Shown here piece by piece: positions 32,501 to 47,500 of a stretch of 64,000 nucleotides of DNA (position 1 is the stretch's first letter; each line of letters opens with the position of its first letter). Below the pieces are notes generated by a model. That model did not search any database and was not told where the DNA came from. It worked only from the letters and a program-made list of their open reading frames with translations. A program made the position numbers and the translations under genes. The stretch comes from Marthasterias glacialis. Its lineage: Eukaryota > Echinodermata > Asteroidea > Forcipulatida > Asteriidae. The stretch is taken from assembly GCA_911728455.2 (NCBI GenBank), contig OU452227.1, positions 24,739,414-24,803,413 of the forward strand, read 5' to 3'.

Positions 32501-35500
32501 ATACAAGCTTCTTATTTGTTTCAATTAGTTACACACAAAATGTATATGCAAACTTTGAGTTGTGGTTTTCACTTCAAATTTTCTTCACTAGTTTTCCTAT
32601 GTGGGCCAATCAAGCATTTTACAACAGGTTTTTCATGCTTAAATTTGACTGAATACTCATTCAGATTGGAAATAATGTATATAACTGAATCTTTCATAAT
32701 TGCCACGGAAACTGTTCTCAGATATGTTAATGGTTAATTTAGTCATTTCACAACTGTTTCATGCGCATCATGATTAACATTAACTACAATCATCTTATCA
32801 TTGATTCACCCACACTGCTTTGCACACAGGAAATAGCCGCAGGGGAAAATTAAATGTCACTCATTTAAATTGTCTTTCCATACAGAAGTAAGAGGTTGCC
32901 TGACCATTATAGAAGTAATGAATATTTATGAGTGCAATGGTGAGAATATTTTAATGAGTTGAAAGATTTAGGTTCCATTCAACGAGGCGAGCCAAGTTGA
33001 ATGGAATATTCCATCTTTCAACAAATGAAAATATTGTCCCAATTGCACAAATGCAAAATTCATTAATTGTTTTTTATGATATCCAAGTAAATCTTTGTCA
33101 TTTGATTGGACCGATGGAACTTTAAGAAAAAAAAATACAAGATTGTATTCTGACATCCACTACGAGGGCGTTTTGTACTGCCGTGTATGATGTGGTCTTG
33201 CATGCAACAGATGAAATGGGAAGGGACGAAAATGCGCGTGAAGAAACCAAATTGCATGGTTTATGACATTGCCATGTGATGGTTTGATTAATGAATGCTG
33301 CGTGACAAACAATCCTCAAATTAAATGACAAGGATCTACTTGGGTGTTATATAACATCCACTGTGGTACTGTGGTTTTGAATGATAAATAGAATATGCCA
33401 TCCAGCACTATGATCACGATATCATGTGTTGAATGCATCTACACTGGACACAGTTTGTGGCACAACCTGTGCAGTTGAATAGTTTCAAACAATTGGTCAG
33501 CTTGCCGGAAAATGCTACTAAGAGTACAAGGGTTAATAAAGGCATGCTTGAAATTCATTTCTTAGGGAGGTAACATATTTATCCTGATGACAAGAACCAA
33601 TTTATTGACCATTGTGTTATCTACATGGGCATTTGAAGACAGTGTCTCCATTCTAGTCTACATCAATCCAGTGGTATTGGAGTATGGACAAACCTTGCAC
33701 ACAGTGGGTCATAATTTGCTTACACCTCAGCTGTAATACAACTTATAGGCAGTTTAGCTGTTCATAACTTAACACAGTTATGTTGTATAGACCATGTAAC
33801 CTTTGTTTACAAAAAGAGTGACCTTGTACATTCCAGGGCCTTTCTGGCAGGTGAGATACTACCCAAAGGTCATATGGGAAATTCCACATTTTGTGTCATA
33901 ATTTCATAAATTCAAGAGTTATAAAAGTTATAAACAGCTGAACAAGTTTTGAGATGTGCCCCCTTTCTTCATATCTAAAGTTGATAAGAATCGCACAGTG
34001 CAATCTCCATAAAGTATCAGATTGAATGTTTTCTTCTATTGAGCTGTGTACAAATCATGCCTGCAGGAAGTCCAGGCTCTGTGGCTCTTTTGTAAACATG
34101 TGATGTTACGGGTTACATGGTGTATACTTTTGGGTCAAACAGGTCAGTGGTCTTTGTGATGAGAAAGAAGCAGGCAGTAGAAGGAAAGGATATATATTAA
34201 TTGCACTCCAGGAACATTTGACTCTTTGGCACAATGCTTGGTTGTCTTGGTGATGAGGTTTGATCATGAGAGTATGGGTTGATAAAGGTTTAAAGGGACT
34301 CATGTATTTGCTCAAAATGGAAAATTAATCACATAAATTTTCCCTCCGTTCCTGCCACCGTTCATAATTCTTTTGTTAATGCTTACACTGTGGAGCCCTG
34401 ACTCTGAGATACCTCCAACCCCACCGGTTATTCCTTCCCCTCAACCAACGCCTCCACCACAACGAGCTGCCAACTCTATTAAGTATGCCACTGCACGTTA
34501 TCTGTAGACAGACCCAACCCTTATTGTCAAACGTCAGACAGTGTGAAATGTCTTTGCTCGTAATGTATGTGATGTTTGTGATAGTATTTAGTGAAGTGGT
34601 TATTTTACCTAAGCTTCTAGCCCTAAGCTCCTAGTACATGTAATAAGACTTACTCTCCTAACTGAGAATGGTCAGTACAGGGCAGAACATTTTCTTAACT
34701 CCATAATTGAAATCTTACCAAAGAGAAGCTGCCAGGCCTGATACTTCACAGAGACGACAGAGGCAATTGCCTCTGTTGCCCCTGGTCATTGACTTGGTGC
34801 CATTGTAATGTTCCAGTACAAATGTACAATTTCCTCACAGAGTTGCCCTTTGTCAAGAAGAAAATGCCTTGGTGCCTTTGCTCTTTCAAGAACAAAGCAA
34901 TCAGGCCTGAGCTACATTGCCTTCGATAACATTCATTGGCCAAATAGTTTGATAAAAGTCATAAAGATGAATTGAAAATCATTAAGGCTGATATTTTTTA
35001 GCGTGGATGCATTAGGTTAATCATATGCTATTTTTTCCCCCACCAGTATTTCTCCATTGTCTAGTGTTGCTGCATAATAACATGAGATGACCGCTCTGTA
35101 TTTTATTTGTACAGTCAGACTTTAATTCTTAAGTTTACTCCTGTGTAGGTTTTACTTGTGTGGTGTAAATTGTTTGTATGCAAGCTGTGTTCATTGTTTA
35201 GTAACAGGCCCGATGTTTATGCGTAATGTTTTTGCATCAATATTTTTGTGTACAAAACTGTTTTAACAAGATGCTTGCTGTCGTATTATCTGCGAGATGT
35301 TTTAGTCAAATTTAAGAGGGCATCATGGAAAAAGTCAATTATTATGTCAAATTTTATTCAATGGCTGGAATAATGGGAGACGTTTGAACACTAGATGACA
35401 GCAGACTTATCAGGTAAATTTCCATTGTTTGCATAGTTCTGGGCATGCGGACATTTCCGAGAACAATGTTTTCACCTGGTAAGTCTGCTGCCACCTTGTG

Positions 35501-38500
35501 TCCTCAAAAGTCTCCTGTTTCATGCTACAGGACAAGTTTTTGTTTTACAACTTTCAGATTTTCAAAGTCTTGTATCCTCATGCCGTTAATATTCAATATA
35601 AATTGTGTAGGGTCTCCTCTTGTAATTGGTTACCTGGTTACATTTTTAATATTTAACTGAAAAAATTGTTTATTTTTATGCAAAGTGTGGCTTGTTTCTT
35701 TGTACGGCAGTCCATCCAACAGTAATGTCGGTGGAGTTTTATCGGGGAAGGGATGGGGTGATTAGGGTTACATTTATGACATATTTGCCTCTTTTTTAGA
35801 AAGAGACTTGTGTTTTCAATTTTGTTAACTAACATTCCTTAACACTGTGAGTAGTCATTCCTGTATTCAACATTGTGACATTGTGGAAAGTTGTGGATTG
35901 TTCTAGTATGCAAGCTGTAAAATGTTAAATATAGTTCTCAGTATGGAAAATAAGTATTATATTAAGTTTTATCAAATTAGATTTTGAAAATGTTTCTTTT
36001 GTCATAAACTGTGGAATGAATAAGCTATTTCAGTGTACCATTCAAGTGAAGCAGAATTTAAATCGGCCGTATTTGATATTTATTTATTGTCATGTCTCGT
36101 CTTTTTCCAAAGGACTATGACAAAGAGGTCTAGTGATCCCATTGCAGCTATGCACAGACTTGGCAGTAAAATCAAAGGAGTTTTCAGAAGCTCCACTGGT
36201 AAGTTCCAATTTTATTTTATTAATTTGTTATTTTATATCTTTGGAAAATAAAAACATCTTGACCAGATGTGTCTTCCACAAACCCCTGGTCATAAATTCT
36301 AAAAATATTGATCACATCAGAATTAAAAGTAAACAACGAAACCACCCCACTATAAATGTATCTTAAAAATTACCGCAAGAAAAGTAGCCCCAAGCAAAAG
36401 AATGTAAACTTGTACTACACTTGTAATAAGGGGCCATTCAGCTCCTCGGCGCTGGCCAAGCCACATGAGGCTGTGCCCTGTGTGGGTTGCCAGAGAATGG
36501 TTGGGCTAGCGACAAGCTCAAGGTGACCTGCAAGCTTGAGACGACGTTCACGGATCATGTAATTCAGTTTGGTTCAAACGTTTAGCTTAATTCAACATGG
36601 CCAGGGGAAACAAACTTTTATATGTCGAATAAAAACAATTGAATTAGCTAAACAAAAACATCTTGAAATTTAGATTAATGTGAGGTTTTTGTCTTTTAAT
36701 TCTTAGTTGATGGAGATTCAGTGAGTCTGTCATCTTTAGATATTACTGAGTCGGAATCTAGCCAACCAACAGTAAGTGACTCTTACATGTCCTTGAGCAA
36801 GACACTTAACTTTAATTGCTTCTCATCACCCAGGAGTATGTGGGTTCTTGTGAGGGTAGAGATTGTTGATGTGAATGATTAGCAACCTGTGCACCCATTT
36901 GGTTGCCGCTGCCGGTACTGCATACTCCAAAGGAGTTGAGATGGTTTCAGGAATGCTTAGGGTCCAATGAACAGGGGTAATAATAGTGTAAGGCGCTTTA
37001 AGAGGTCTGCTTGGCTTGAAATAACACATAATAAATTAATAATATTATATTTATATTATTGCTCTGAAAATACAACTGTATTTATCTTCCTATTTGCATT
37101 AAAGGTGTCTCTCAGTGCACTTTTTTGAGGTCACCCTGAACTGTAAATAGAAATGCTACCTTCTTAACTCTGTAGCTTTACCAAAGGTACAAATGAACAA
37201 GTTTAATATTCATAAATGTTTTTATTTTATCATTTGTTTTGAATATTGTAGTCGGATGCAGAACTGATATCTGATGATGAGGAACCGTCTGGTGTCAAAT
37301 CTCCTATCCATGATCTTAGTGCATGGAGAGTTAGCATATCTAAAGTAGAAGCCAGACTAGACGGTACTAAGGATTACTTTGTGTATATAATTGAAGTTCA
37401 AAGGATTGATGTGAAGGAAGGACTAGGGGAGGATACATCTTGGGAAGTTGAGAGGTAAACATCCATATTTGATGTAAAATAGAGTTATTGGTGACATTAC
37501 GTCTCAAACCAAGCAGGTTGACATCGGATGACCTCTTTTCAGCAAATCTTTTCCAAACTGAATAATGGTGGACGTTTATAAATGTTCCCGAACAACTTCA
37601 GAATGCCCTTTTTTGTTGCTGTCATTTCATTGTGTACAGGCATGCACCTAACATGCTGTGCTTCATATCCCTGTACAAAGAGGGACAAAGGGTACTGGAA
37701 TGCATGCTCTAAATCTCCCTTTTTCTGATGGCTATTGTGTAGTTCTAATAACTTAAGGTTTTAATGCCATGATGGATTTTATAAACCAGCTGTCTCTTTC
37801 AAATAATTCAGAACTATGCTACTTTAGTTAAATAATCAAGTTTTTGTGAATTGTCTTTTGTTTTTACTTTTCAGACGCTACCACGAGTTCCATGTACTGG
37901 AGACCAAGTTGAGGGAGTTCCATGGTAAGGAAAGTGTTTACAAATCTTTTCATAGCAGTTTTCTCCTTTTTTGTCATGAGTAAGTGTGAATGCAGAATTG
38001 ACCAAAAACCATACAAAAGTTGAGCATAGTTCATTTCAAATAGGGAAGATTACTTGCTGCAAAATATATAGTGTTAACATTAAATTTAATAGTGGGATAT
38101 GAACGACATGGAAATTGTTCTGTTTATCAATTTTGAACTGGAGGAAAATTCTTTTTGTCTTCAAACGAGGATTAGTGTTTGTAATTTGCTAATGTTTCTT
38201 ATTTCTATGTTTACTTGAATTGACCTCTAGAGACATAAAACAAATACATGTTTCTTAATCAACAATTTATATGAAGGTATATTTGAAGATGCTCAACTAC
38301 CTTCTAGAAGACCCCTACCCTTTGCTTCAAGATCACTAGAGTTCATGGAGAAAAGAAAAGACAGCTGCGAGAAATTCCTTCAGGTAAGGTGTAATACTCC
38401 ATACCATCCCCATTGCATTTCGAGCACGAACTCCCAATCTGCCAATCGCTTAATGATAATGTTCAAGAAAGTGTAGATTGGTGCATAGAATGTACACTGC

Positions 38501-41500
38501 CTAATTTCTGACTGAAATTATTTCCCCAAAACCGTTGATTTCATCTGGTCATTTATGTCCTTTGGATGTATTTTGTAAAATGACTTTCATACAAAGTAGA
38601 TTATTTATCTTACAAAATGTATTTTTGTTCTTCTTGCAAAAACATTGCTTTCAATTTTCCCTCAGTCAAAACTGTTGCGTGTAGATTTGTAATTTAAATA
38701 ATGTAAACTTTCCTCAATGGTGTGTTGTGATAGAATTTGAATCTTACCAAATTAGCTACAGGTTATATCACCTACATGTATATTCAACTGTACCAGAATG
38801 TTTGTACTTGGCACGATTGGATATGCCTGGCCTAATGCTATTAAGCATGTTTTGTTTGGCTTTTCAGTAATTCTGAATCTGTGTGACTTGGTCAACCCAA
38901 GAAATCATTTTAAGCCCTAACTCTAACCCTAAGCTTAAACCTAACCCTAACCCTAACCCTAACCCTAAGCCTAACCCTAACAACTACCCTAGTATTAACC
39001 CTAAGGCTATATGTAAATAACAGGGTAAGCAGAAGTTTAGTGAATTTCCCATGAAACTCTGTTCTTTTAAAACTTTAAATGATAACCCTTGCAAAGTTCT
39101 GGGCAGTAGCCATTTCCCAGGAAATAGCTACCCCAGCTTGGAAGTAGGGTTTAGTGAGATAACCCTGGGGTTAGTAAATTGAGTGTTCATTTTCCCCTGG
39201 AAAATCAGATCCAGTGTGAACAGTGCTTTAGGGACCTTTTGTGGTAAGGTTAGTAATCAAGCAATGATAGAATAAAAACATGTCATTTTCAACACATGTC
39301 AAGGACTATGGTTCTGTTGATTTTTTCCCAAACAATTTGATTAATAAGTGGTGTTTGAAGCTTTGCATGGTGTTGGTAATACTCTGTTTGTCTTCAGGAG
39401 AAGACCAGCAGAGTATAATGTTTGAAATGTCCAGACCATACCAACGGCTTCTTTCAGAGCCAACATTCCTTCTACCCTGTAAGTTTACTAGCATCAGTTA
39501 CTTCCTAATTTGATTACTATTGATAATCTTTTACAGACATTACTGACTAAACCCAACTTACGGAGTAGTCAACTTCTCTACAGCTTCCTCACAAAGAGTG
39601 AAGAGTTTGTCAACAAGTTTCTGGGTGATGTTAACTTAGGTATGATATAAACAAATACAAGATTTTGCAAATGACACTGAGTCATCTGCGACAATTAATA
39701 ATACTACATAATTCTTATACTCTAATCCAAACAGCGCTTGTTTATAGTGTTTTATACCACCGCAGCTATGGCTGCCACACGCACATGCGACATGACAATA
39801 GCATCAGCGCGCATATGTACCAATCAGCATGGAGGATTCACAGTGCGTCGATGCGAGCGTGCGGCAGCCATAGCTGCCGTGGTGTAAACGTCCATGAACG
39901 AGATGCTCGGATTAGTCTATAGAGTGCTTTATCACCCAACAGGCGTCTCAAGCCCTTAATATTTTTATGACAGATATGCTGATCTATGTTTGAATTATGA
40001 AACTCATTTATATAGTACCTTGTAAGGGTTTATAAGGTGATTGGGTGCAATCTGCAGCCAATCATGCAAGAAACACCAGTGCAAACCCTTCCTCTTACTG
40101 ACAAGTGTGCTAGGTTCATTTATGTGCATTACACAACACACAGGATCTACAGCTTTATGATCCATCTGAAGGACAAAGCAACTCTGGTTAAGTGTCTTGC
40201 TCAAATGCCATGACCGGGATCCGAACCCACCCTTTGACACTGCACATCAAAGCTTGTGTCTGGTGCTCGATACTGCTTGGCCACGTCACACTTTATACAA
40301 TGTCATATTAAATCACTCATAAAATTAAGTCAACTACATGTAATGGTATTTTCTAAACAAAACTAGAAACTTCAAATGGTTTGATATTCTGATTGTTTTT
40401 TTTGTATTGCTATCTGCAGGAAAGTTTGTCCGCACCATGTCTTACAAAGTGATTAAAGAGGTATGGTAACACAAATATTTCAATTGTTGAACTGGTAACT
40501 TTGTAGGTTTTATTTATGATTTATCCATGTGTTTCTTCTTGCTATTATTAAGTGACTTGGATAAGTAAGATTTGAATTGTGAGAGTAAAAATAGTTAACA
40601 CGAGAGAACCTTGTATCGGTCTCTTCTTAAAATAAGTGCTGGTTCTGAGAAGAATTTGAGGTGAGCAAAAAAATTCTCAATGTTTTAAATAGTGTGCTCC
40701 GTTTGTCTTCCTAAGATAACAGACATGTTTCATTCCTCAAATTTTCTGTTTTTAGAGAGGACAGCATCTGGATCCCTTTCTGCAGTCATTCATTGCTTCA
40801 GTGGAGGCCCCAAAACCAAAACCAGGGTAGGTAATTCTAGCTTAATACCAGAGGGCAGAAGTTTTATTTGAAAAAAACGAATATAAAAACTCTTTATCCC
40901 CAATTCATTTATGACATCTATTAACTTGTTTGCAGTACCCACTGCTAATGACAGGATTCAAACTGGGCTCTTGTCACTGGGCACACTCGGTGGTTTAAGA
41001 CATCTGCTCTAGAATGCAGGGGTTGTAGGTTTGAATCCCACTCAAGTAGCCTGTGGTTATTTACCCACAGGAGTGGGAAAGTAAGCAAAAAGTAAGCACT
41101 AATACAGATGAGCATATAAAATACTGTAAAAATACTTAGAAAGTCTCACAGCTTTTTACAAAACAAAAAACGTTCATTGAGTCCTAAACTTCCACCCTCT
41201 GGTAAATTTGACATGGGTAGTCCCAAGGCCCGTCGAGTTATTCACCGTCCAAATAAAAACACCCCTACCTTTGTGTAGATTTCAAAATGTCCGAGCATCA
41301 ATCTTGAAAAGTGTTTCTACACCTTTGAGTCAACAACCCCCAGGTCACAATTCTGCAAAGTTTCTACACTGTACCCCTTTTATTTGGCTCTCCAATCTGT
41401 TTAGTATTTTGAGGACTGAAAGTTCTCCCTATTTAGTGGGGTGCACCCATATTAGGTAACATGATGGAGGCAAGGTTCAGGATCAGCCACGGCTTGTAAT

Positions 41501-44500
41501 GCTTGCCTTTGAAAATATATTTTTATGCATTATTCATTTTTTAGTCATGAGGGAAGTAAGCCGAGTGAATTTACGGAATTTCATTCTTTTTATTTTCTTT
41601 TTTTATGTAGGAAAGTTGAAGAGGAGATTGATCCAGCAGAATACCTTGCCAAAAAGGTTTGAATTTCCCCACTCTTATTAATATTTACCTTTACATTTCA
41701 AGAATTTATCAGAATGGCTGGCCACACAAACTGATGGTCCAAGTTCACCCTAGCAGTTCCCTGTATGAATTATGTGTAATGCCATGTATTTTAAGCTGTA
41801 AATTACTACCCTTTTTATGAAAAGTTGCAAATAAAAATTTTAGAAACACTGACTGCTGTCAACATTGTCAAGGCATACACATGTTCAAAGCTGACTTCTT
41901 AACTTTATTTTGGTCACAACTTGAATTTTCACAAAGGAAATTTTAAAGTCACGTGGTGTGTTGTATCCAATACAAATGCGTTCTATATCGGACATTATTA
42001 ACTTAGGTTAACCCGTACTCCCTGGGCACACTTGCCCACAGTTGACCTCAATCTTCCACAATCTTCCACTCTTATGTCACTCCACACCAACATGTTTGGA
42101 TTTAGATAAGATTGGTATGCCTGCTCCAAAGATAAGCAATTGATATTTGGGCCTACAGTCCTCGATTCTCCACAAGCAGACAACTTTATAAAGAGTATTT
42201 GGGAGGATTTGGGAGCGTTAATGACTAATCTACAGGCGTGATGTTCATTTCCGATTTTCTTTGCCCTCAGAAAAATCAGCAAAATTGTGAAAAGTCTATT
42301 AGCCTATATATACCATGTAGGTTAGCAGGCCTGTATGCTTCGTTCTTGAAAGGGCAAGGGCACCAAAGCATTTTCTACTTGGTAAAGGGCACCTATATGA
42401 GGAAATTGTACATTTCTATTGGAACATTTCAAGGGCACCAAGGCAATGACCAGGAGCAATGGAGGCAATTGCCTCCGTTGCCTCCGTGAAGTATCAGGCC
42501 TGGGTTAGCCAAATATCATGCCTGAATTTAGTACCCTCTCTGTTGTTTTTGTCTTTACAGTTGGATTACACCATATATGGTGATAATGCTGGTCTACCGT
42601 TAGTACGTGAAACACTGAGAGAACCAAGCCATGATGCAACAGCAGACTACCTGGAACTTCATGGAGTCTTTGATTATATCCTCTATCTTGGTGAGTTGAC
42701 TTCCGAAAGAATATAGTCTTATAAAGAATAGCAACAACGATTTGTGAGGTTTGACTGGTTTGCCCTATAGGAGTTTTAAAACAGAACTTATTTGGTTTGT
42801 GGTAACATCATGTGTATATATCTACTTTGATATGTACAGGAGATTGTTCTTGTGAGAATTTGTCTTGCTAGTACTACCTGGAACAAGAACAGAACAGTCT
42901 ACTGTACATAGCAAAGTAGATACATATTGTGTTACTGAAAACCGAATATGCATTTATACCTCACCATGTAATGCCTCAAAACCCACTGAACACCTGTTGA
43001 AGTTCTTGTATTTATAATACTGTTGAAATCTCATAAAGTGCCGATGTTCCTTGTTAAGTGCTGGTTGCACTTGCTCAAAATGAAAAACTGCTTCCTCTGT
43101 TGACAAGACGCACTGTACAATGACATAAACAGTCTACAATATTAGTGACTAATCATATAAGATTTTTAGATCTAATTTGAAAGTGCTTAGAGTAGAGCTC
43201 TGGGGAGGGAGACTATTCCACACTGGATGATGAAGCTTTGAACGACCGTTGTCTTTAGATCTCTTTCCCATCTGTTCATAGATCAAGAAAAAGAGCAGAG
43301 ATTTTTACATTTTGGGAGATAAACCTGCACAATGTCATATTGAACTTATTCACCTGATGTCATCATTACAATAACTTTGGTTGCGCCATTTTGGGAATCC
43401 ATGTCCACATAGTTATACAGGGTAGTGCGTATTTTAGGCTCTGTGGCATTTACACGCTTACCATAACTGGTGCAAGGGTATTTTGAATATTTATGAATGG
43501 GGGGTCTGATTTACTGCATTGAAAACCAGCAGGCAAATCTTGTATATCCTTTATTCAACTGGGAGTTCAAAGATCTGACAGACTCATGACATGACAGTTT
43601 GTTAACTATAAAGCATTCAATATTTTCATTTTCTCATTCACAGCCACAGCTCTATTTGAAGTTGTTCCATTGCTATATCAGGGACTCATAGTCTTCAAGA
43701 AGATCTTTAAGAACTCACTGGAAACATTCCTAGACAGGTGAGGAAATCCTAGCATTGTCCTGTGCCGATTAAATTGGCCCAATTTGTAGACCTTGTTATC
43801 GGCATTTGTGTGGATGAGCATGGGCACGGCTCCAGAACAATAATATAAGATTTTGGGGAGAAAAAATTATGTTGCACCTTTTTTGAGAGGCAGATTTCTT
43901 GTGTGTTAAAGCCGGTTTATAGTCGGTTGTGTGATGGTAATCATCAGTGTCTTCGGGGACTAGACACTGATGCCTCAGTGATAACCATGAAAGAAAATGT
44001 TATGATCGCACGTCAACTTTTCAGCTGCACGACCATCGCGTGACTGACTATAAACTAGCCTTACTATGCAATACGCATTTTAGCTGAAGTGAGCATAGTT
44101 AGACATGCTGCATATATTTACATGTATAGTTAACTCCCACAATGGCAGACCATGAGCAGACAGTAGCCACTGGTGAAGTCTGTGCAAGATGTCTTTGACC
44201 CATTTTACCGGATGTCATCCCCCCATGAGAAATCCTGGTTGCACCACTTTGGGAGTCCGATTCCCTATGTGTGTATTTTGCAGGGGGCATTTCAGGCGTT
44301 ACTCGTCCAATTAGACGTAGACCATATCTTTAAAGGCAATTTGGCAGACCATGGGCAGACTGTAGCCAGGTTAACATCATTGCATAGGTCTATTGTAGCA
44401 CCTTTAACATTTATCATTACTGTGGTTTACTCAGCTACCTTGCCAAGAAGTTGGAGATTGTTCAGTCTGAGGAACAAGTTGAGGATATTATTCATAAACT

Positions 44501-47500
44501 TAGAGGTAAGTGAGAGTTTCTGTTGAGGCTTCCCGATTCGTCCAGTATGCAATCAGGGATGCTTTCTTAATAGTAATAATATGTAGTTCTCATAAAGTAC
44601 TTTACCTGATGAGTGTCTCAAAACGCTCATTATTTTTATGACAGGCAAGCTTGATCTATGAGACCTGTAGGTCATGCTGCACAATCTGCAGCCAACCATG
44701 CCAGAAACATCAGGGCAAACCCCTTCTCTTGATGATAAATGTACTGGGTTCTTTTTTGTGTATAACACACAGGACCTATGGTTTACCAAAGCAATTATGG
44801 TTAAGTGTCTTGCTTAAAGGTACGAGTGCCATTGCAGGGAACCGAACCCACACTCTGACAACATCAGGACTTGAGTCTGGTGCACTAGACCACTAAGCCA
44901 CGGCATTCTTTGGCTGTGTCTGAATTAATGGCTTTGGCTACCGGCTAAGTTCCAGAATGCTGAACATACCTGTTCATTAGCGAATGCTGAACATACCAGT
45001 TCATTAGCCAGTGTTGAAGTTGTTTGATTCGGATGCAGCCTTAGCGGAAAATCTTTTATCATGGGAACAGTTTTTTTTAAGAGCAAAGCACAAGCTTTAA
45101 AACCCTTTCAGTTGAATTTTATCTGTGGACAGCTCTTTTATTGAAGCTGTTCACTTCTTAAAATCTGTATTCACCAAATAGTTGTTAAAGGGTTGGAATA
45201 ATTGGAATCCCAAAGCATGTGGTGATCTGGTTAGTCAGTGAACCAAGTATTTGTTTATGTTGGTTGTGAGCACAAGATCTTTATGTCTTTTTGGTATGGG
45301 TGATAAATTAGCACACCAAATTACCTGCCATAACAAACAACAGTGAAATGTATCTACCATGCAAAATGGTACAGAATGATGGTACAGCTCAATGGTAATG
45401 CCTCAAATAGCCTTGACATAATTGAGATCAGGATGTCCAAGTGGTATCTTGCCCTGCCTTTTCACCTCTGTAGATCCTGGTGGAATCTCACCTCGGATCA
45501 GGGCCTCGCATGTGGATTGGGTTTTCAGTCCCTATAAGATTACATGGGTTTTTCCGACTGAGGGTTTTCCTCCCACATCTAAAACTAATTATTTCGTCGT
45601 CGTCTTCTCCACGAATCTAGGAATCTTCAGGCCTACGGATCAAAGTGTAAAGTGGTTTTGAGGATTCTTTGGTTTTGTTACCAGAAAGATATAAATAACA
45701 AACAAAAAAATGAAATGAGTACTGCAACAATACGTAGAGTTTAAATATTGAATTATGTCAAGTTGTTAAATGTCAGCAGGGTTAGTGGAGATTTTGGAGG
45801 ATGATAGGTGGCAGCAGACTTACTAGGTAACATCCAGTGTTCTCGGAAATATGTGCATGCTTAGAACTCCATAAACAATGGAAATTTACGTAGTGTCCTT
45901 GTGTTCCAAAGTCTCCCATTGTTTAAAAGGCAGAAATAAAGTATCTTGATACTTTATTTATCTGAACAGATGTACTTTTCTTTGATGACGAACCACCAAG
46001 AACCGACGCCCAGAAACAGCAACGTAAAGAAGAAGCCTTCCAACAGATGATGGATTTCTTCCCAAGTAAGTATCCATCTTCCCTTCCATCAAACATCGAC
46101 ATCGAATTGCCGTCTCAAAGCCAAGTTGAATAAAAAGTGCTTTTAAAGTTACCCCCAGAGAAACCGTGGTGAGAAATCCATTGGAAAGTAAAGTAAATAA
46201 TTCTGTTTGTCCTTGGAGCTTTGCAAATGCTCTGTTTTGGAGCTGTCTGGAAATAAATCATGTAAGCAAAAGTCTTCTGGTACTAGAGTTGCCCCAACAA
46301 ATTTTTTATTTTTACAAACATGCTGACCATAAGCATGGTATTAAAGGCATGCTAAATAGCTGACACATTAGACAGGGAGTAGTGGGCCAGTGAAAACCAA
46401 TATTTTTCTCTTTTTCAACAGAACAACTGCACCAAGTTATGGGAGAGGATAAATTCTGTGCTGGTCTGAGATTCATATTTGATGGTCTGCAATATCCCAA
46501 GCTCAATAAACAGGTGAGTTTACCTTGCCCCTTCCTTAGGCTAAATATGCAGGTGAGTTTACCTGCACCCCTACCCAAGCTAATTGAGCAGGTGAGCTTA
46601 CCTGCCCCCTACCCAAGCTAAATAAGCAGGTGAGTTTACCTGCACCCCTACCCAAGCTAATTGAGCAGGTGAGTTTACCTGCCTCAAGCTAAATAAGTGG
46701 GTAAGTTTACCTAGCCCCTACCCCAACCTAAATATGCAGATGAGTTTATCTGCCCCCACCCCCACCCCCATTTCAAACATTTTTCTGGATCAATCTCTGA
46801 ATGCCTCATGGTGGTTTGACATATTTGTAACAGTATCTTGGTAAAATTTACATCACACCAACCCACATGTGATTCGTTTTCTTTATTGTTGTATTAATGA
46901 TTTTGTCTATATTTGTTTCTGTATTCCAGCTTGCCTACACACTACTTGATATTATCATTCTGGAGGTTTTTCCAGAGCTTGACAGTGTAAGTTTACTAAA
47001 TAAGTAGGATAATTAGAGAATAAATTTTGCCTACCATTTGCAAACTTCTTTCTCAAAAATTGAGTATCCAGGCGTGGATCCAGGAATACCAGGGAGGGGG
47101 TAAAACCAAAAAACGAAAAAGAAAGTGGGGGATGGCGATGGTTATGGGATATTATTATGGTTATGGGTAAGTGTGCAACTGCAATAAGAGGTGGGTTTTG
47201 TTTCATTCAGAGGGCAGTAGCACTACATGGCACCAAATTAAAACAGCGAGGATTTATGTGCGAGTTATTAAACAGCCAATAAGGCTTAACTTGGAACTTT
47301 TACCACCATGTGAGCCTAGCCGCCGATTTCAACTTGCATAACTTGCACCTGCATAAGTCCACTTGCGCAACATTCATTGCGAATATTGTGCACCACTCAC
47401 ACAATAAATCTTGCGCAAGTGGACTTAGGAAGCTGCGTAAAGGTTTGTGAAATCAGCTGTAGGTCTGTAGCGAGATTACAGCTTTATGTGATGGCGCAAG

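Noticed and set aside
39280-39513. Antisense and sense open frames of 62-77 codons just before SNX14 exon 21
   Set aside because: Intronic; the reading frames differ from SNX14, lack splice support and have no homology I recognise.
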